Shown here piece by piece: positions 46,301 through 58,900 of a stretch of DNA of 64,000 bases (within the stretch, counting starts at the first letter, position 1; each line of letters starts with the position of its first letter). The stretch is from Fallopia convolvulus. Its lineage: Eukaryota > Streptophyta > Magnoliopsida > Caryophyllales > Polygonaceae. The notes below the pieces were generated by a model. It was not told where the DNA came from, made no database searches, and worked only from the letters and a program-made list of their open reading frames with translations. The position numbers were made by a program, and so were the translations under genes. The stretch is from positions 53,736,622-53,800,621 of the forward strand of contig OZ024734.1 of NCBI GenBank assembly GCA_964016875.1, read 5' to 3'.

Positions 46301-47441
46301 TTTAAGGGCAAAGTGAGCCGCAATTTGGAAAGCACTATTGTAAGAAACATGATTACTTTTTTTTAAAGAAATGAGCTACTAGCTCATTACATAGCTAGAA
46401 CTAGGATGCCTGTAAAATACAAGGTCAACATAAATCATCACAGCGGATGATCTTTAGAAAGTCAAATAACAAGGGATGATCACAGACCCAAACATTAAAA
46501 CTAGCTACATCCAAAGGATCAAACAACGATCCAGGGAAAAAATTATTAATTGCGAAAGAAAGATCAGAAAAAATAAAACGCTGACGAGCAAGAAAATCCG
46601 CCGCGGATTTGCACTCCCTAAAACAATGAAAAAACACCACACAAGGAATAGAAGCAACAAAATGACGGATATCATTAACAATAGATTGAATTTCCCAAGG
46701 AACCTTCCAAATATTTTTAAAGAATTAATAAGAGATAAATTATCTCCCTCAATAATAAGATGAGAAGGTTTTAACTGAACCGCTCTTTTAACACCTTCTA
46801 ATAAGGACAACGCTTCTGCTTGGAGAACTGAAACTGGCGGAATATTTTTTCTATCAAAACATAGAATTTTACTATTATGGTCACGAATTAAGAAGGCTAT
46901 ATAAGTGGAATTATTAGATCATTTAGAGGCATCAAAATTAAGTTTTAACGAGTGAAGCGGAGGTCTTTTCCAAGAGCAATTATTTTTCCTTTTAGGAAGG
47001 AATTTGTTTACGAGCAGGAGCAATCCGAGAAGAGACCCATTGAAGATGTTGGGATAACGCCAAATCACAAGGGAGTAAAGAAGTCACAAGTTTATTAGGA
47101 TTTAAAAAAATTAAGTTTCTATGGTCCCAAATAAACCACTAAAGAAAACAAAGAACATTACAATTCTTAATTGCAGTAAAAGTAGCAAACAGATTATCAG
47201 CAAAAGTACCAATTGAAGATATAAAAAAACTAACATTAAGTTGCGCTTCTAATTTGGAGATCATATTTTTAGTAAAAGAAAAATTAAAGAAAAGGTGATT
47301 TAAATTTTCATCTTCAGAACCACATAAAGAACAAATACTAAGAACACAATTATAAAACCGATTTAAACAATTTGTAGTTGGGAGGCAATCCACACAAGAT
47401 TTCCACAAAAAGTTTTTTATTTTAGGAGGAAGAGAAGATCT

Positions 47442-48725
47442 CTAAATCCAAGAGAGGCCAAGAGCAACATCAGGACGAGACGAGTTGATCAAAGAGGCAG
47501 ACGATGAGATAGAGAAATCACCATCCAACGATGGAAGCCACACAATACGATCCGGAGAAGAAGAAAAAGGAATTCTAATTGTTAAAATTGAATCAACTAT
47601 AAAATCCGGAAGGATTAATTTTAAATTGGCACAATCCCAGGACCGGGACGGAGTTATAAACGACGAGATTTTTAATTTAATACTAATATTATGAAAATAA
47701 GGAAATAAATCAATGTTGGGGAGCCACGGGTCAGTCCAGAAATTAATAGAATCACCATTTCCAATAGTCCATAATATACCTTTTGAGAATATATCCCTTA
47801 TATTCATTAATCTTCCTAATTGCCAAGAGCAATTTTTCTTCTGATATTGGAACAACGAGAGAGAACCAAGATATTTTTCCGAAATAATACGAACCCAGTA
47901 ATTTTGAGGGGAGGTCATAACTTTCCAAAGAAGCTTCATTTGAAGGGATAAATTGCAATTATCAGCCGTTCGAAGAACCAAACCCCCTGACTCTTTCGGA
48001 AAGCAAATGCTATCCCAACTAATAAGGGGGTGATGATTTGGTTGGAATTTATTCCAGAAGAAGGATTTATTAACTTTATCAATTTCAAAAAGAATTCCTT
48101 TTGGGAGAAGAAAACTTTGCATTAGATAATTAACCTTACCTAACAGATTAGATTGAATAAGCACTGCTCTTCCTGCTTGAGAAATCGAGTTAGCTTTCCA
48201 TTGAGAAAGTTGTTTTTTAAGTTTAGAAATGGAGTCTAGGAAGATTGCATTATGTACCCTACCTTTAAGGATAGGAATACCAAGATATTTTTCCATAGAA
48301 GTAGCAATTTGAATATTCAAAACACTGGCAAGAGCAGAATTCCTAGAGATATTTTCAGAAACTTGAAAACTACTTTTTTGGTAATTGATCGATAAACCCG
48401 AGATTCTTGTAAAATTATCTAAAAATGATTTGATGTAATTAATATTTGCGTGGGATGCATTTGCAAAAATAAGCGTATCATCAGCAAAACTGAGAAAAGG
48501 TAAACACGTACCATTTTTAACTAATTGGATACCAACAAATTTGGAGTCAAGAGTTGCCTGAAATTGCAAGGTTCGCGCAAGGTATTCCATAGAAATAATA
48601 AAAATAAAAGGAGCAATCGGATCACCTTGACGAATTCCACATTGAGGTGACAATTCAACCCCCGGTTCATTATTAACAAGAACCGAGGAAGAAGAGGTAG
48701 AAATACAAGTCATGATAAGACTCAC
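47442..48725 (-). pseudogene. LINE reverse transcriptase, C-terminal part
   Basis: This is a 427-residue open stretch with GIRQGDPIAPFIFI, FLSFADDTLIFAN, LSINYQKSSF, KYLGIPI and LPKGILFEIDKVNKSFFW, all typical of plant LINE RT. The N-terminal RT part lies at 48726-48882 and, beyond the Helitron, 49297-49750 (GAFVKGRLIQ). Stops and the Helitron make it inactive. Confidence 0.85.
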
Positions 48726-48882
48726 CCATTTTTTATGGAATCCAAATTTTAGAAGAATTAGTTTTATGAAATTCCAATTGAGTTTGACATAAGCTTTTTA
48801 CATATCTAATTTAATCGCCATCCAACCTTTTTTCCTTTTTTCTTTTTATGGAAGGAATGAAAAATTTCATGAGCAATAAGAA

Positions 48883-49296
48883 TCATAACTATAACCTAAA
48901 GCGGAGGTTAAAAAAATTATTAAACGACACATGTCACTTTTAGATTGGACTACACCACCCTTTTTTATAAAAAATAATCTTTTATTTTTGTATATGATAA
49001 TTTCTTATCCATGTTTTTAGAATATAGGATAGAAAATCTCATTATTAAACAATCTTTTATTTTTGGATATGATACACAGGAAGATTATTAGGACATTTTT
49101 TATACTAATCATACAAATTTTAGAATATTTATATTAATAGGGAAATTGTCTTATCTTTTTATGCAGATCATAACAAAAATTTATATTTAAGAACTTACAT
49201 AATTATTTTTCTCGGATAATAAATATATTTTAAAATATTTTATTAATAAATTTTTATTCAAGAAAAACCCGTACAAGGTACGGGAATACATACTAG
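48883..49296 (+). mobile_element. Helitron, 414 bp, inserted in the LINE
   Basis: It starts TCATAACTATAACC after A (48882) and ends with hairpin CCCGTACAAGGTACGGG, aatacata, CTAG (49293-49296), followed by T (49297). Removing it leaves AT and restores an uninterrupted LINE frame (IQDN/ILIAHEI on the minus strand), which confirms both ends to the base. Confidence 0.9.
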
Positions 49297-50364
49297 TGTT
49301 ATCCTGAATAAGCCTTCCTTTAACAAAGGCCCCCTGAAGAGGATGAATAATTGTAGGGAGAATGGATCCTAAACGAATAGCTAAAACTTTTTTAATAATT
49401 TTATAAATCGTGTTACAGAGACTGATTGGTCGGAAATGATTTATTGTTAAAGGAGAATCAATTTAGGAATAAGAGTAATAAAAGATTTATTAATGGATCG
49501 AAGCATATGTCCCGAATGGAAAAAAGCTTGAACTGCTAGAACAACAGAATTTCCAACAATATGCCAGAATTTCTGGAAAAAATCTGCTGGAAAGCCATCC
49601 GGACCCGGAGTTTTATTTGGAGCAAGGTCAAAAGGTGCAAATTAAATCTCTGAAGCCCAAGGAGACTTAATAAGCATTAAATTATCAGATTCCGAAATTA
49701 AATTGGGAATGATATCAAGATTAGAGTCAAGAATACAACATGCAGGATTAATCAAGAATCTATGGGAAAGTTCAGAGGTAAAATTGTGAGAAATTCACTC
49801 ATGGTCAAAAAGAACCACCCCATCGTTAGTTTGGAAAGAAAGAATATGTTGTTTATACGAACGTATTTTCGAGACATATTGGAAATATTTTGTATTACGG
49901 TCAATATTTTGCAGATGAGTAATCTTTGCCCGTTGTTTCCAAAAGTTATGTTGGAAATCCAAAAGAGCATTGTATTTATTTAAATGAGATTGCAAACGAG
50001 TAATAATGGCATTATTAAGAGGATCCACTAATAATTCTAGTTGGAGATCTTGAAGCTGATTTTCTGAAATTTTGAGTTGTTCAAAATTATTATTTGTATG
50101 ATGTTTAGCCCAAACTTTGGAGTATTTTTTTAAAAGATTTAATTTCATAGATAAACGAAACATAAAAGATCCAGACATATGATAGCTCCAAACTTTAGAG
50201 ACTGACGAGGTGAAAGAAGAGTCTGACATCCGCGCATTTTTAAAGCGGAAAGGAATTTTTCTAAAAGAACTAGAAGAGCCAAGAGAAAAGGTTATAAGAC
50301 AATGATCAGAAGTAGTAAAGGGATGATGATGATGAACCAAAAGAGAAGGAAATAAGATATTTAA

Positions 50365-50451
50365 GGATACCTGAAGCAAACATGAAGCATACCTGAAGCA
50401 AACATGAAGCAAACATCCCACGCAAATATGTGTAAAATCTCACTTTTATTT
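50365..50451 (+). repeat. junction repeats of array exon sequence beside the LINE 5' end
   Basis: ggatacctgaagcaaacatg at 50365-50384 is identical to 50452-50471, where the exon of copy D starts. A third partial copy (atacctgaagcaaacatgaagc) begins at 50389. These are repeated target-derived pieces at the truncated LINE end. Confidence 0.7.
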
Positions 50452-52248
50452 GGATACCTGAAGCAAACATGGCTAACGCCGTACAAGGAAAAAATTGTAT
50501 CTGCTTGGACTAACGAGGCACTGCATTTTGACATTCACACCATGGATTGGTAATTTTTAATTAGCCTATCATAACACCATCTTATACACACAATTTAATT
50601 TGTTTTTTTTTACAGGGAGGAAAGTACTCTGAAAGAGCGCCTGAGCAATTCTGCTTGCAGTTTTGACAGTGTGTGGTTCGGCCTAGTATATGAACTTGTG
50701 TCACAAACAAATGCAATAAAGTTTCCTAGTGATTGGTCACTATCTGTGGATGCTCCTCACAAGGTTAAGAAGAAAGGTATTTTCAAGTCGCTGCAGTGGT
50801 ATAGTGTTTCACATAAGGCTTATGAAATCATGGTCCAAGAATATGAACGCGTGAAGAGTGGTGAAGCATATCCTGGCTCGTGTGTGTGCCAAATCCGAGT
50901 GACACACGGGTTGCCTTGTGCTCATGAGATGGCCAAGTATGTGGCTGATAAAGAACTGATCCCACTCGAAGCTATACATAAGTTCTGGCGGCCTAGTCCT
51001 GATCTATTCTTCCTCCCTGACGATCCGTCTTGTAGGGCCAGAGCATTCGTATTAGACTTGTTCATTAGATTTGGTGAGATGATACCAAGTGAGCAGATAC
51101 GATGCGAGTATGCAGTGAATAAGATAATGCAATCAGTTGAAGGGCCGCCACCAAGCATGACAATGGAGGATCGATCTGAGGAATTCGTCAGAAAATGGTT
51201 TAGTTTTGGGTGGGATTCTTCAAGTGAAGGTAGTTCATCTCACTGGTCACCTGGCAAATCAATGTCCACTTCATCGGGTTCGTCTAGTGGCAAATCAGAT
51301 TCAAATAAGCTTAACCCATCTGAATCTCTTTTTAAGCTGCCATATATCCATGAAACACCATTCGGATCATCCAAATCTCTTTTTAAGCATCCATATATCC
51401 AGGGAACACCATTTGGATCATATTCAAATAAGTTTAACCCATTTGAATCTCATTTTAAGCCACCATCCATCCATGAAACACAGCTCAACAAGCCATATCT
51501 GAAGCCGGCAGTATACATCCCTGAGAAACCGAGCAATGACCCCTATGTGGAGGACCCATACATCCGTGAAATACCCAAATTTATGGTTCCATACGTCACG
51601 GATTTCTGTGAATACATTGCCAATGGGCATTGTGGATTCCAGGCCATTTCAGAAGGAATAGAGAATGGATGGCGTTGGGTTCGTGGAGACATGTTTAAGG
51701 AACTGGTGTCTAACTCATATGTATATGCACCCGTATTTGTTTCTCATACGGTTGAAACAATGCTTGAAGCGCTTGCAGTTTGGACCACACCTGCTTATTC
51801 ACCAGAGCAACGGTTGTCTATCCCGGATATGGGACACATTGTGGCGACGGGTTATCAGCTTATTTTCGTGGTATTGGGACAGCAGCAATGCATCACATTT
51901 CTTCCTCTCTTTGCAGCTAGTGATACTGATCTGTCTGATATGGATGAGCTTTGCTTAGTGTCTTTGCAACAGGGAAGCAAATTCATAAAGGTACTTTCAA
52001 ACGCGTCGAATTGTGTTGGTTTCTGGCTGTGTGATTCTTTGTACTACATGTTTTTGAATGATCTTTTGCTCATTTTGCAGGTCACCATGGACGAAGGGTT
52101 CCCGTTGCCACCAGTTCATCCTTTGTGGGCTCGTCATCATCGGAGGAGTGTCGACGGATTAGATCAACGTTATGGTGACCGTTTTCAGAAGTATAAGTGG
52201 CTTCAAAGCTTTATGGGTCTGCCTCCTCCTCCACTTGAAAAAATGTGA
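50452..52248 (+). pseudogene. FAR1/MULE-OTU array copy D, 5'-truncated
   Basis: The exons are 50452-50549 (end of transposase core, partial), 50616-51990 and 52081-52248. The second encodes SWIM (CVC...PCAH, 50884-50928), a serine-rich linker and an OTU-like domain (NGHCGFQAIS near 51625); the third encodes VTMDEGFPLPP to a TGA at 52246. The 90-nt intron has no in-frame stop, so read-through would also be open. Within the linker, 51296-51480 carries two and a half tandem units (SLFK.PYI...TPFGS), absent from A, B and C. The OTU Cys is kept; the His position is Lys (GSKFIKV). The DNA-binding domain and most of the transposase core are missing. Confidence 0.75.
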
Positions 52249-52432
52249 TTAAATGTTTTTGTTTCATGAAGACCTGCTTGAACAAATGGTAATTTTTAAG
52301 TGTCTTTTGTGATTATAAAATGAATGTGATTAGATGCTGTTAGTTGACATAACAGAACTTTTGTGGCTAATCTTACAATATCTTGATGGAAATCATGAGT
52401 AAGGTCAAGGCGTTTGCATATTATTAGAATTT

Positions 52433-52481
52433 GTAGCATGTTCATTCTTTTTTTTTGGTCGAAAGTAGCATGTTCATTCTT
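52433..52481 (-). repeat. minimal retroposon insertion with 17-bp target duplication
   Basis: GTAGCATGTTCATTCTT is at 52433-52449 and 52465-52481. The insert between them is TTTTTTTGGTCGAAA, the same end sequence as at 8205-8217. Read on the minus strand it is TTTCGACC plus poly(A). Confidence 0.7.
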
Positions 52482-55400
52482 GGTTAGATGCACTTGAATT
52501 TTCCAGTATTTGCCTACTCTATATCTTTGCAGGGAAGTTCATAATTTTTACTTTGTTCCATTTTGGTAACCTCTTGAAAATCCCTTAAATTGGTGTCATT
52601 GGCCATTATTCAGATTTTAAGTTTCTGGGATTCATATCTCTAGAACTGAAGCGTTTAATTTTGGTCAAACTTGGAGATTTATAGCTTCTGACTCTTGCTT
52701 GTTGCTATGTGAATGTAAAACCAACTGGAGATGGGTCAGTTTGAAGCTCTTTTGATTTTGATTCAGCATTGGGTTTGTTCTTTGGATCATAAAACGCTTC
52801 TTTTTATTTTTGGATCATAAAAGCTGAATTAAGCTTTCTAAATGTGGTCCCTTAATGCTGTTCTTCCAGTTTCAAATACTGGTAATGTTGTTAGTTGTAA
52901 AAGGTTATGTATCAAATTACCTTGTATTAGTTTGCATTATGTATCGTTACATTGATTCTGAAAGGAGAGCTCTTAATTCTATCAAATCAAGGATGGATTG
53001 ATGATTTAATGATTCTCCAATCTCAATGTAACTATGCTCTTGTACAATTTGTTTGCCATCGTTTATAGCCTTAATCTTATATATTTATGGTATATAGCAT
53101 ATCTAATCATCTATGGTGAGATAATTAAAAAAAGTTGCAATCTATATATTGCTTGCATATATATTAACCAGGAACAGTTAACAAACAACACACAAATATC
53201 CAATCATCTATGGTGAAGATTTAGAGGATTTTTAGAATGTTAGATTGGTAGATGGTTTTAATTTAAAGCTCTTTTCATTTTGATCCAATGGGTTGAAACC
53301 CTATCAGAAAATCAATGGGTCAAGATTCAAGAGTGATATGAACCCGATCGACTCAAAAATACTGTTAGGTCACCAACCTATCCCGACCATTTATTTTACA
53401 GTGCTAAAAAAATTTACTATCATGTGTCCCTTATTTCTCCTCCATCTTCACTTATTTCCCCTGTTCGCCGACATGCATTCCTCCACGGCTCCACCTCCTG
53501 CTTCCCAGACTTCCCTCTCCAGTTCTCCACCTCCTGCTTATTTTATGTCTTATCTTCGGCCCTCCTCCCTTATCTCTTCCTCTGCCGCCTCTATTACTTC
53601 TCTTTATTTGTTGTTTCTCCAACTTCTCTAATCTAGGTTTTCTTTTTCTCAAAGGAGGGTGTTTTTTGGCAGTCGAGGAGAAACGATTGGCTGAATAGGA
53701 CTTCATTACTGGCGGTCAAGGATGATAAATTGGGAAGTGGACAATCATGGTTGAAGAGGGTGTTGGAGAAGTGTGGCGAGAAACATAAAATAAAGGTTAA
53801 CAAAATTGACGCTCGTGGTCTATTGGATCAACCTGAACCCGTAACAACCCAACCCGGTCAAATCCGTAAATTCAACAATTTGACGACTCGAGCCTAGGAT
53901 TCGTGTAAATAATATCACGAATCTTGAACGCTCGTGTCCAACGGCTAGTTTTTCCAAAATACTGTCGTTGGAATAGACGCGAAGGCTAGAAGCGCGCGCA
54001 TCCTAGGATCGCACAAGTTGTGCCTGCATGACATGTTTAAACCAAACTCAACATTTCTCCTTGAACCCCGTTTTCCCCCGACAAAGACTAAAATCGCGCT
54101 ACATTTGCTCGCATTCAGGATTCACGTAAATATTTGTGCATTTACAAAATATTTCGTGTGCACGAATCAAGAGCTATCTAATTTTAGCCCCACATAGGAC
54201 GGAATACTAGTAGAAAGCATGTTGGGATGTAAATGTACTATCCGCCCCGAACTCCCGATATATATACACGATATGTTTTTTTTGTTTTTTAATTCATAAA
54301 ACATAAAGAGAGTAATTTTAAATATAATTGTAGTTTTTAATTTTAAAACATATATTTACAAATTATAAATGATTTTAATTTTATAATATTTAAATTTGAT
54401 ATTTGTAAATGTTTTTAAATTTAAAATATTAAATTATTAGTTCATAATATTTTTTATAATAAATGAGGCCTATTAGCAATCCCATAATCGATGGGCTTTC
54501 TCCACCCCGTTTTTCGTTGGGGATTAGATGGGGACGGGGACGAAAATAAAAAGCATAATAGTAGATCGGGGACAGGAGTGGGGAATGCATTCTCCGCCTC
54601 GCCCGCCCGCCCCCATATGCATTCTATATCTACATTTAATGTGAAAAATAGTTTTCTAGTTGGTATTTTGAAGCTTAGACCAAAAAAATTGACATAAAAT
54701 GAGTTTTTAAGCAAGATGATCATTTGTATTGAAAAACAAACAATTTAGATCTATTGGAGTTATTATATTAGATAGTAAAACTTTTTTAGAACATAATGTT
54801 TTTGAGCAATATTGTAATTTGCAACCATAATTTATGATTCCTAATAATTTTATTATTAATTAGGGAAAAATCACACTTTCGAAATCTCCTAAGGTAAGTA
54901 TCTATTTTTTATGATATTAAAACAAAAGTTCTGATACAAACTAACAGAGTAATTTCGTCTCCAAATCCGATAAATAAAGTCTGTGAAACATTGTGCGTAT
55001 TTCGCTACATAAAGTTGGTTTATAGGTAAACCTCTCAGGTAAAATAAGAATAACTCTTAACATAATCAAATGGTACAACGACCCAAGCAACCAAACTTGT
55101 ACATGTTCCTCGTGCAATGATCCATCCTTCCACTTTTATAAAAGTATGAATTTATTTATTAATAATCTTTTAGTTAAAACTTTAAATATTATAAAAACAA
55201 AAAATATTAAAAAAACCTGATTCTTAGAAGAAAATTTATTTATTGAATATTTTCTTCCACATACTCATTTCTATTCATTTTCTTGGTTTCCACTTTCCAC
55301 TCTAATTCTGACCTTTATTTTAAATCCTATCATTAGAGATGCCCTAAAATTAAGAAAATAGAAATCAATTCAACTTTGGATGTGTTTTACTTGTTGGTAG

Positions 55401-55683
55401 AAAGTAATTTTTGAGTAAAAAGTTATTTTTTATGCTTTGAAAATCGTAAAAAAATGAAAAAAATGTACGAATTTTAATAGTTTTAAATATAATTTTTGGA
55501 TAAAAAGTACTTTAAAAACTAATAATACAGGGCCAAAATTTATTTATCATTAATCGAGCCAAGACCGTACTGGACCTTCTGGTCCGGTCTTCTAACCGTG
55601 ATTTAGGAGGACATCAACCTCCGGTCCAAACCGGTTCAGGTTCTGGTCTGGACCGATGCACGGGCGCACACTGCTTCATGATA
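52482..55683. other. intergenic between copies D and C
   Basis: The first 350 bp are homologous to the distal flank of copy A (8690-8850). Positions 53420-53640 have serine/proline-rich open frames without motifs. Positions 54480-54615 carry a GC-rich ggggatgggg-type MITE fragment. The rest is AT-rich. No gene is supported. Confidence 0.45.
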
Positions 55684-55693
55684 GATCCTCTGC

Positions 55694-55701
55694 GCGGGAA
55701 A
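55694..55701 (+). promoter_or_regulatory. E2F-like box GCGGGAAA upstream of gene C
   Basis: GCGGGAAA lies about 200 bp upstream of the ATG at 55904. It is followed by ttattgccgaaac and ctagggttt, all shared with the copy B leader. The motif equals the E2F core on the opposite strand. Confidence 0.4.
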
Positions 55702-55903
55702 TGTTATTGCCGAAACTTGCTTTCCACTAGGGTTTACACTTTCACTGTCATCTTCAATCTCTGCAATGTGCTTCTCAGTTCCGTTTCCTCCTTGCAATTG
55801 CTCAGATAACGCACTGCATGCAATGTATTGAGGTCTATGCTTGTTTAGCGGAAATTTCCTGTTGATGGATGCTAGGGTTTGAGCTCAAATCTATCACGAC
55901 GAC

Positions 55904-58900
55904 ATGACATTGATCGATTCGCACCTCGAAGGTCCTCCCCATCCTCTCAACGGTAACGGCTCTCGCCAGGATTACAAGATTGACGGCATCAGTGACGTCA
56001 ATGGGAAAGCTGCCAATGGAGGGAGCTTGAACCATATTGCTGATTCTCAAGCTGATGTGAGTTCGAATTTCCTTTCATTTGTTCTACTTGTAATGGGAAT
56101 GAGCTAAATTTCGAAGCTGTATGAGTTGATTCTAGACAAAACACTTATTTGAAACTTCTTGCATTCATATTTTTAGGTCAATTTTATTTTACTGATAACC
56201 ATTTTTGTGTGTAATTGTTGTAGCAGGACTGCATGCGTGATCCCTTTCGGATTTCCTATAATGGTTTGACAATATATGGTATCTCTCATCTCATGTTTAT
56301 TTTTAAACTGCAATTCCCACAATATTATGCTCACTTGCATTAAAAGAAGGGGGACAATATCCTTTCTCAAGTTGATTGATAAAGTAATTTTGTATCAGAT
56401 GTTTCACCAATCAAACACGCCAGAGAAATATTTTTGGAAATGTTCGTGGATCATTTCATTGCTCAGCATGTCGTAGATATTGAGGCTGAACAGCATATGC
56501 GAGATAAACTGAGCAAGAGAAAGTCAGGGGAGGTCAGATATGAAGGGGATCCACAGTTCGTTTTGCCCTTGATGTATGTAGAAAACATTTACGAGACTCC
56601 TGTGAAGGAAGTGAATGTTAGACTGGCTTGTTTACCTGGTTTTCGTGGAGAGACAATTGGAGTGGATCTTGAGGCTGCTGAGGGTTTGCACAGGAAGCTA
56701 GCTAGAAAGTTTCCGGAGAAAGGTAGTCTTACTAATTAATCTCCTTCTAAATTTCCCAAGGTATCTAATTAATGTCATTGATTTGATGCTGAAACTGCAC
56801 AACATCTGCACTGACTTTTAGCATGTGTTGTTGTAAAGTCACTTTTCAGTTTTTGGAACTTGTAGGTTCCTAATATTGCATGCATGGATGCACTATATAT
56901 TTTAGTATTGCTGTCAGCTAGTTTCGCAGATTGGATCAATTTAAGCTTTTGAAAAGCAAGCATGTATTTTTTTTTTCTTTTTCCACAGCATGAAAGTATG
57001 TTGTATGCTACAATCCATTTGCTCTTATGTTTACGACGAGCTCTTCATAATACTGTACAGGTCTCTTTACATTCAAAAGAAGAAAATTAGCCACTCTTGG
57101 TGAGGCAAGAACAAAGTTTCCTGAATTGGTAGTCCAAGAAGAGAAGGGAGTACATTTTGTGATTGTGGATGGCTTGGATATTGTTGAGAAGCCCAATACA
57201 ATGTCAGCTGCTGATGCTGAATGGTGAGTTGTATAGTTTTTTTTGTCAATGCAGAATGGTTAATAGGCTTGGTGACATTCATTATTGCAAATTACATGAA
57301 ATTCGACATGGATAGATTATAATTCTGTTCATGAGAGTATTAACACTAGGAACTTTAAGTACTTGAACAGTTTTTGGGTAAAGATTTGGGATTAGATTGA
57401 GAGGTTTAGAAGAAGGAAAATGATCAAGAAAGTTTCCATGAGTTTTGCATTACTACTACTTATAGCGTGCAAGTCTGTCTATTGTGAAAGCATTATGGTT
57501 TTGTCTTTATATTCTAACTAGTAAGTAGTGACATAATGACTCTTCAAAGATAATGGAACAGGAAACTACTTCGATTAAGTTTGAATCCCTTGACAACATA
57601 CAAAGCATTTTTGTCACAACTAAACAGATTGCTCGAATGATTTGATCCTATAGTATTTAAAATACTAAAACTTACATGTTATTTTTTAAAAATACTTTTA
57701 AGCTATTTAGTTAGTTTCTTAGATAACTTGAGTTTTTCTCTACCAAAAAAAAAGAAGATAAATTGAGTTTTTTGATAATTAGATATTTAGTTACCTTTCC
57801 TAGATATGGCAATGAATTCTCTCTTTTTTGTGTAGTTACTTATTTGAGTTATTTTAAGTCCTTTCTATTCTAGACACTGAGATTTTATTTTCACAAAAAT
57901 CTATTTGCGTTAGCAACTTGAGGTTTGACCAATTTTCCTGCTGTTGTAGGTTCAAGAAGTTAACAGGTAGAAGGGAAGTGTCCATTTCTTCCCAAGACTA
58001 CAAGTTTTATTCTCCGAGACACGAGTACCAGGGTGTAGTGTCAAACCCTTTCACCAGTATTACTGGATTACATGTATGTCTGATATTTCTCTAGTTCTTT
58101 CATAAAGCAGGTTTTATTTACTTATTTGCCTTCAGTTTAGCAAAATGCTAATATCTACTACTTGATATCAGTCACACTATGGTGCACAAAGTTTTCCAAT
58201 GGCTGGCCCACATGTGCTCTGCCCAATAGATAATGTAATAATAATTATTTTAGAGAACTTCATACGCTTATAGGAAACATGATTAACATGAATTCTTCTA
58301 CCTTGTTGATTTTGAGTTTATGTAGTTTAGTTTATTTTCTTATAAATCTTTGTGCTATCAATACTAGCTAGTTCAGAGATCACATTGAAAAGTTTTGAAA
58401 AGCTTACTGTGGCTGTACTTCTTTTGCACGGATAAATGCTAAGCCCCATGTCTATCCTTGGGAGATTTTTTTTTACTTACTATGTAACTTTTCAAGTGTT
58501 TGATAACTTATACAAAAATTTAAGGCTTATGCAATCCTTAGCCTGATGGTTTTCCATATAATGTATTACATGATGCCCTATTTATAAATGCAAAAGTTAT
58601 TGATGAACTTTGATTTTGAATGATTTGGGCTATGCTGTGTTGCAGAATGAGATTGGAGAATATATATTTACAACAAGTTCTGTTGTGTTGTGTTTCAGGT
58701 AGGAGAAGCCATTGAGACAAACACTGAGGCTCAAACAAATGTGCAAACTGAACAACCAGTTGTACCAATATCTCTGCCAATTGATCATACAAAGTTATAT
58801 ACAACAAATGTGGAATTCAAAAGTAGTGATGAAACTGTGGCATGGGTTAAACGAGTTGGAAAAGAGAACCAGACAAAAATAGTGAAATATCGTGTCACAG

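Larger units (their letters stand above)
46351..50364 (-). mobile_element. 5'-truncated LINE (non-LTR retrotransposon)
   Basis: On the minus strand, from right to left, it contains the end of the endonuclease domain (SDHCLITFSLG near 50310), reverse transcriptase with FADDTLIF near 48490, a zinc-binding C-x2-C segment near 47350 (SICSLCGSEDENLNHLFF), and an RNase H end (CFRECKSAADFLA near 46605). A T-run at 46351-46358 is the poly(A) tail. The frame has several stops. The first part of the endonuclease is missing. Its left side faces a leader-like fragment and its right side the truncated copy D, so it probably inserted into, or deleted part of, that gene. Confidence 0.85.

Noticed and set aside
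48725..49300. Possible separate gene between the two LINE reverse transcriptase parts
   Set aside because: The gap is fully explained by a Helitron; the LINE frame continues across it when the 414 bp are removed.
53293..53706. Serine/proline-rich open frames on both strands
   Set aside because: They are low-complexity, short and overlapping, with no recognisable motif or neighbouring exon.
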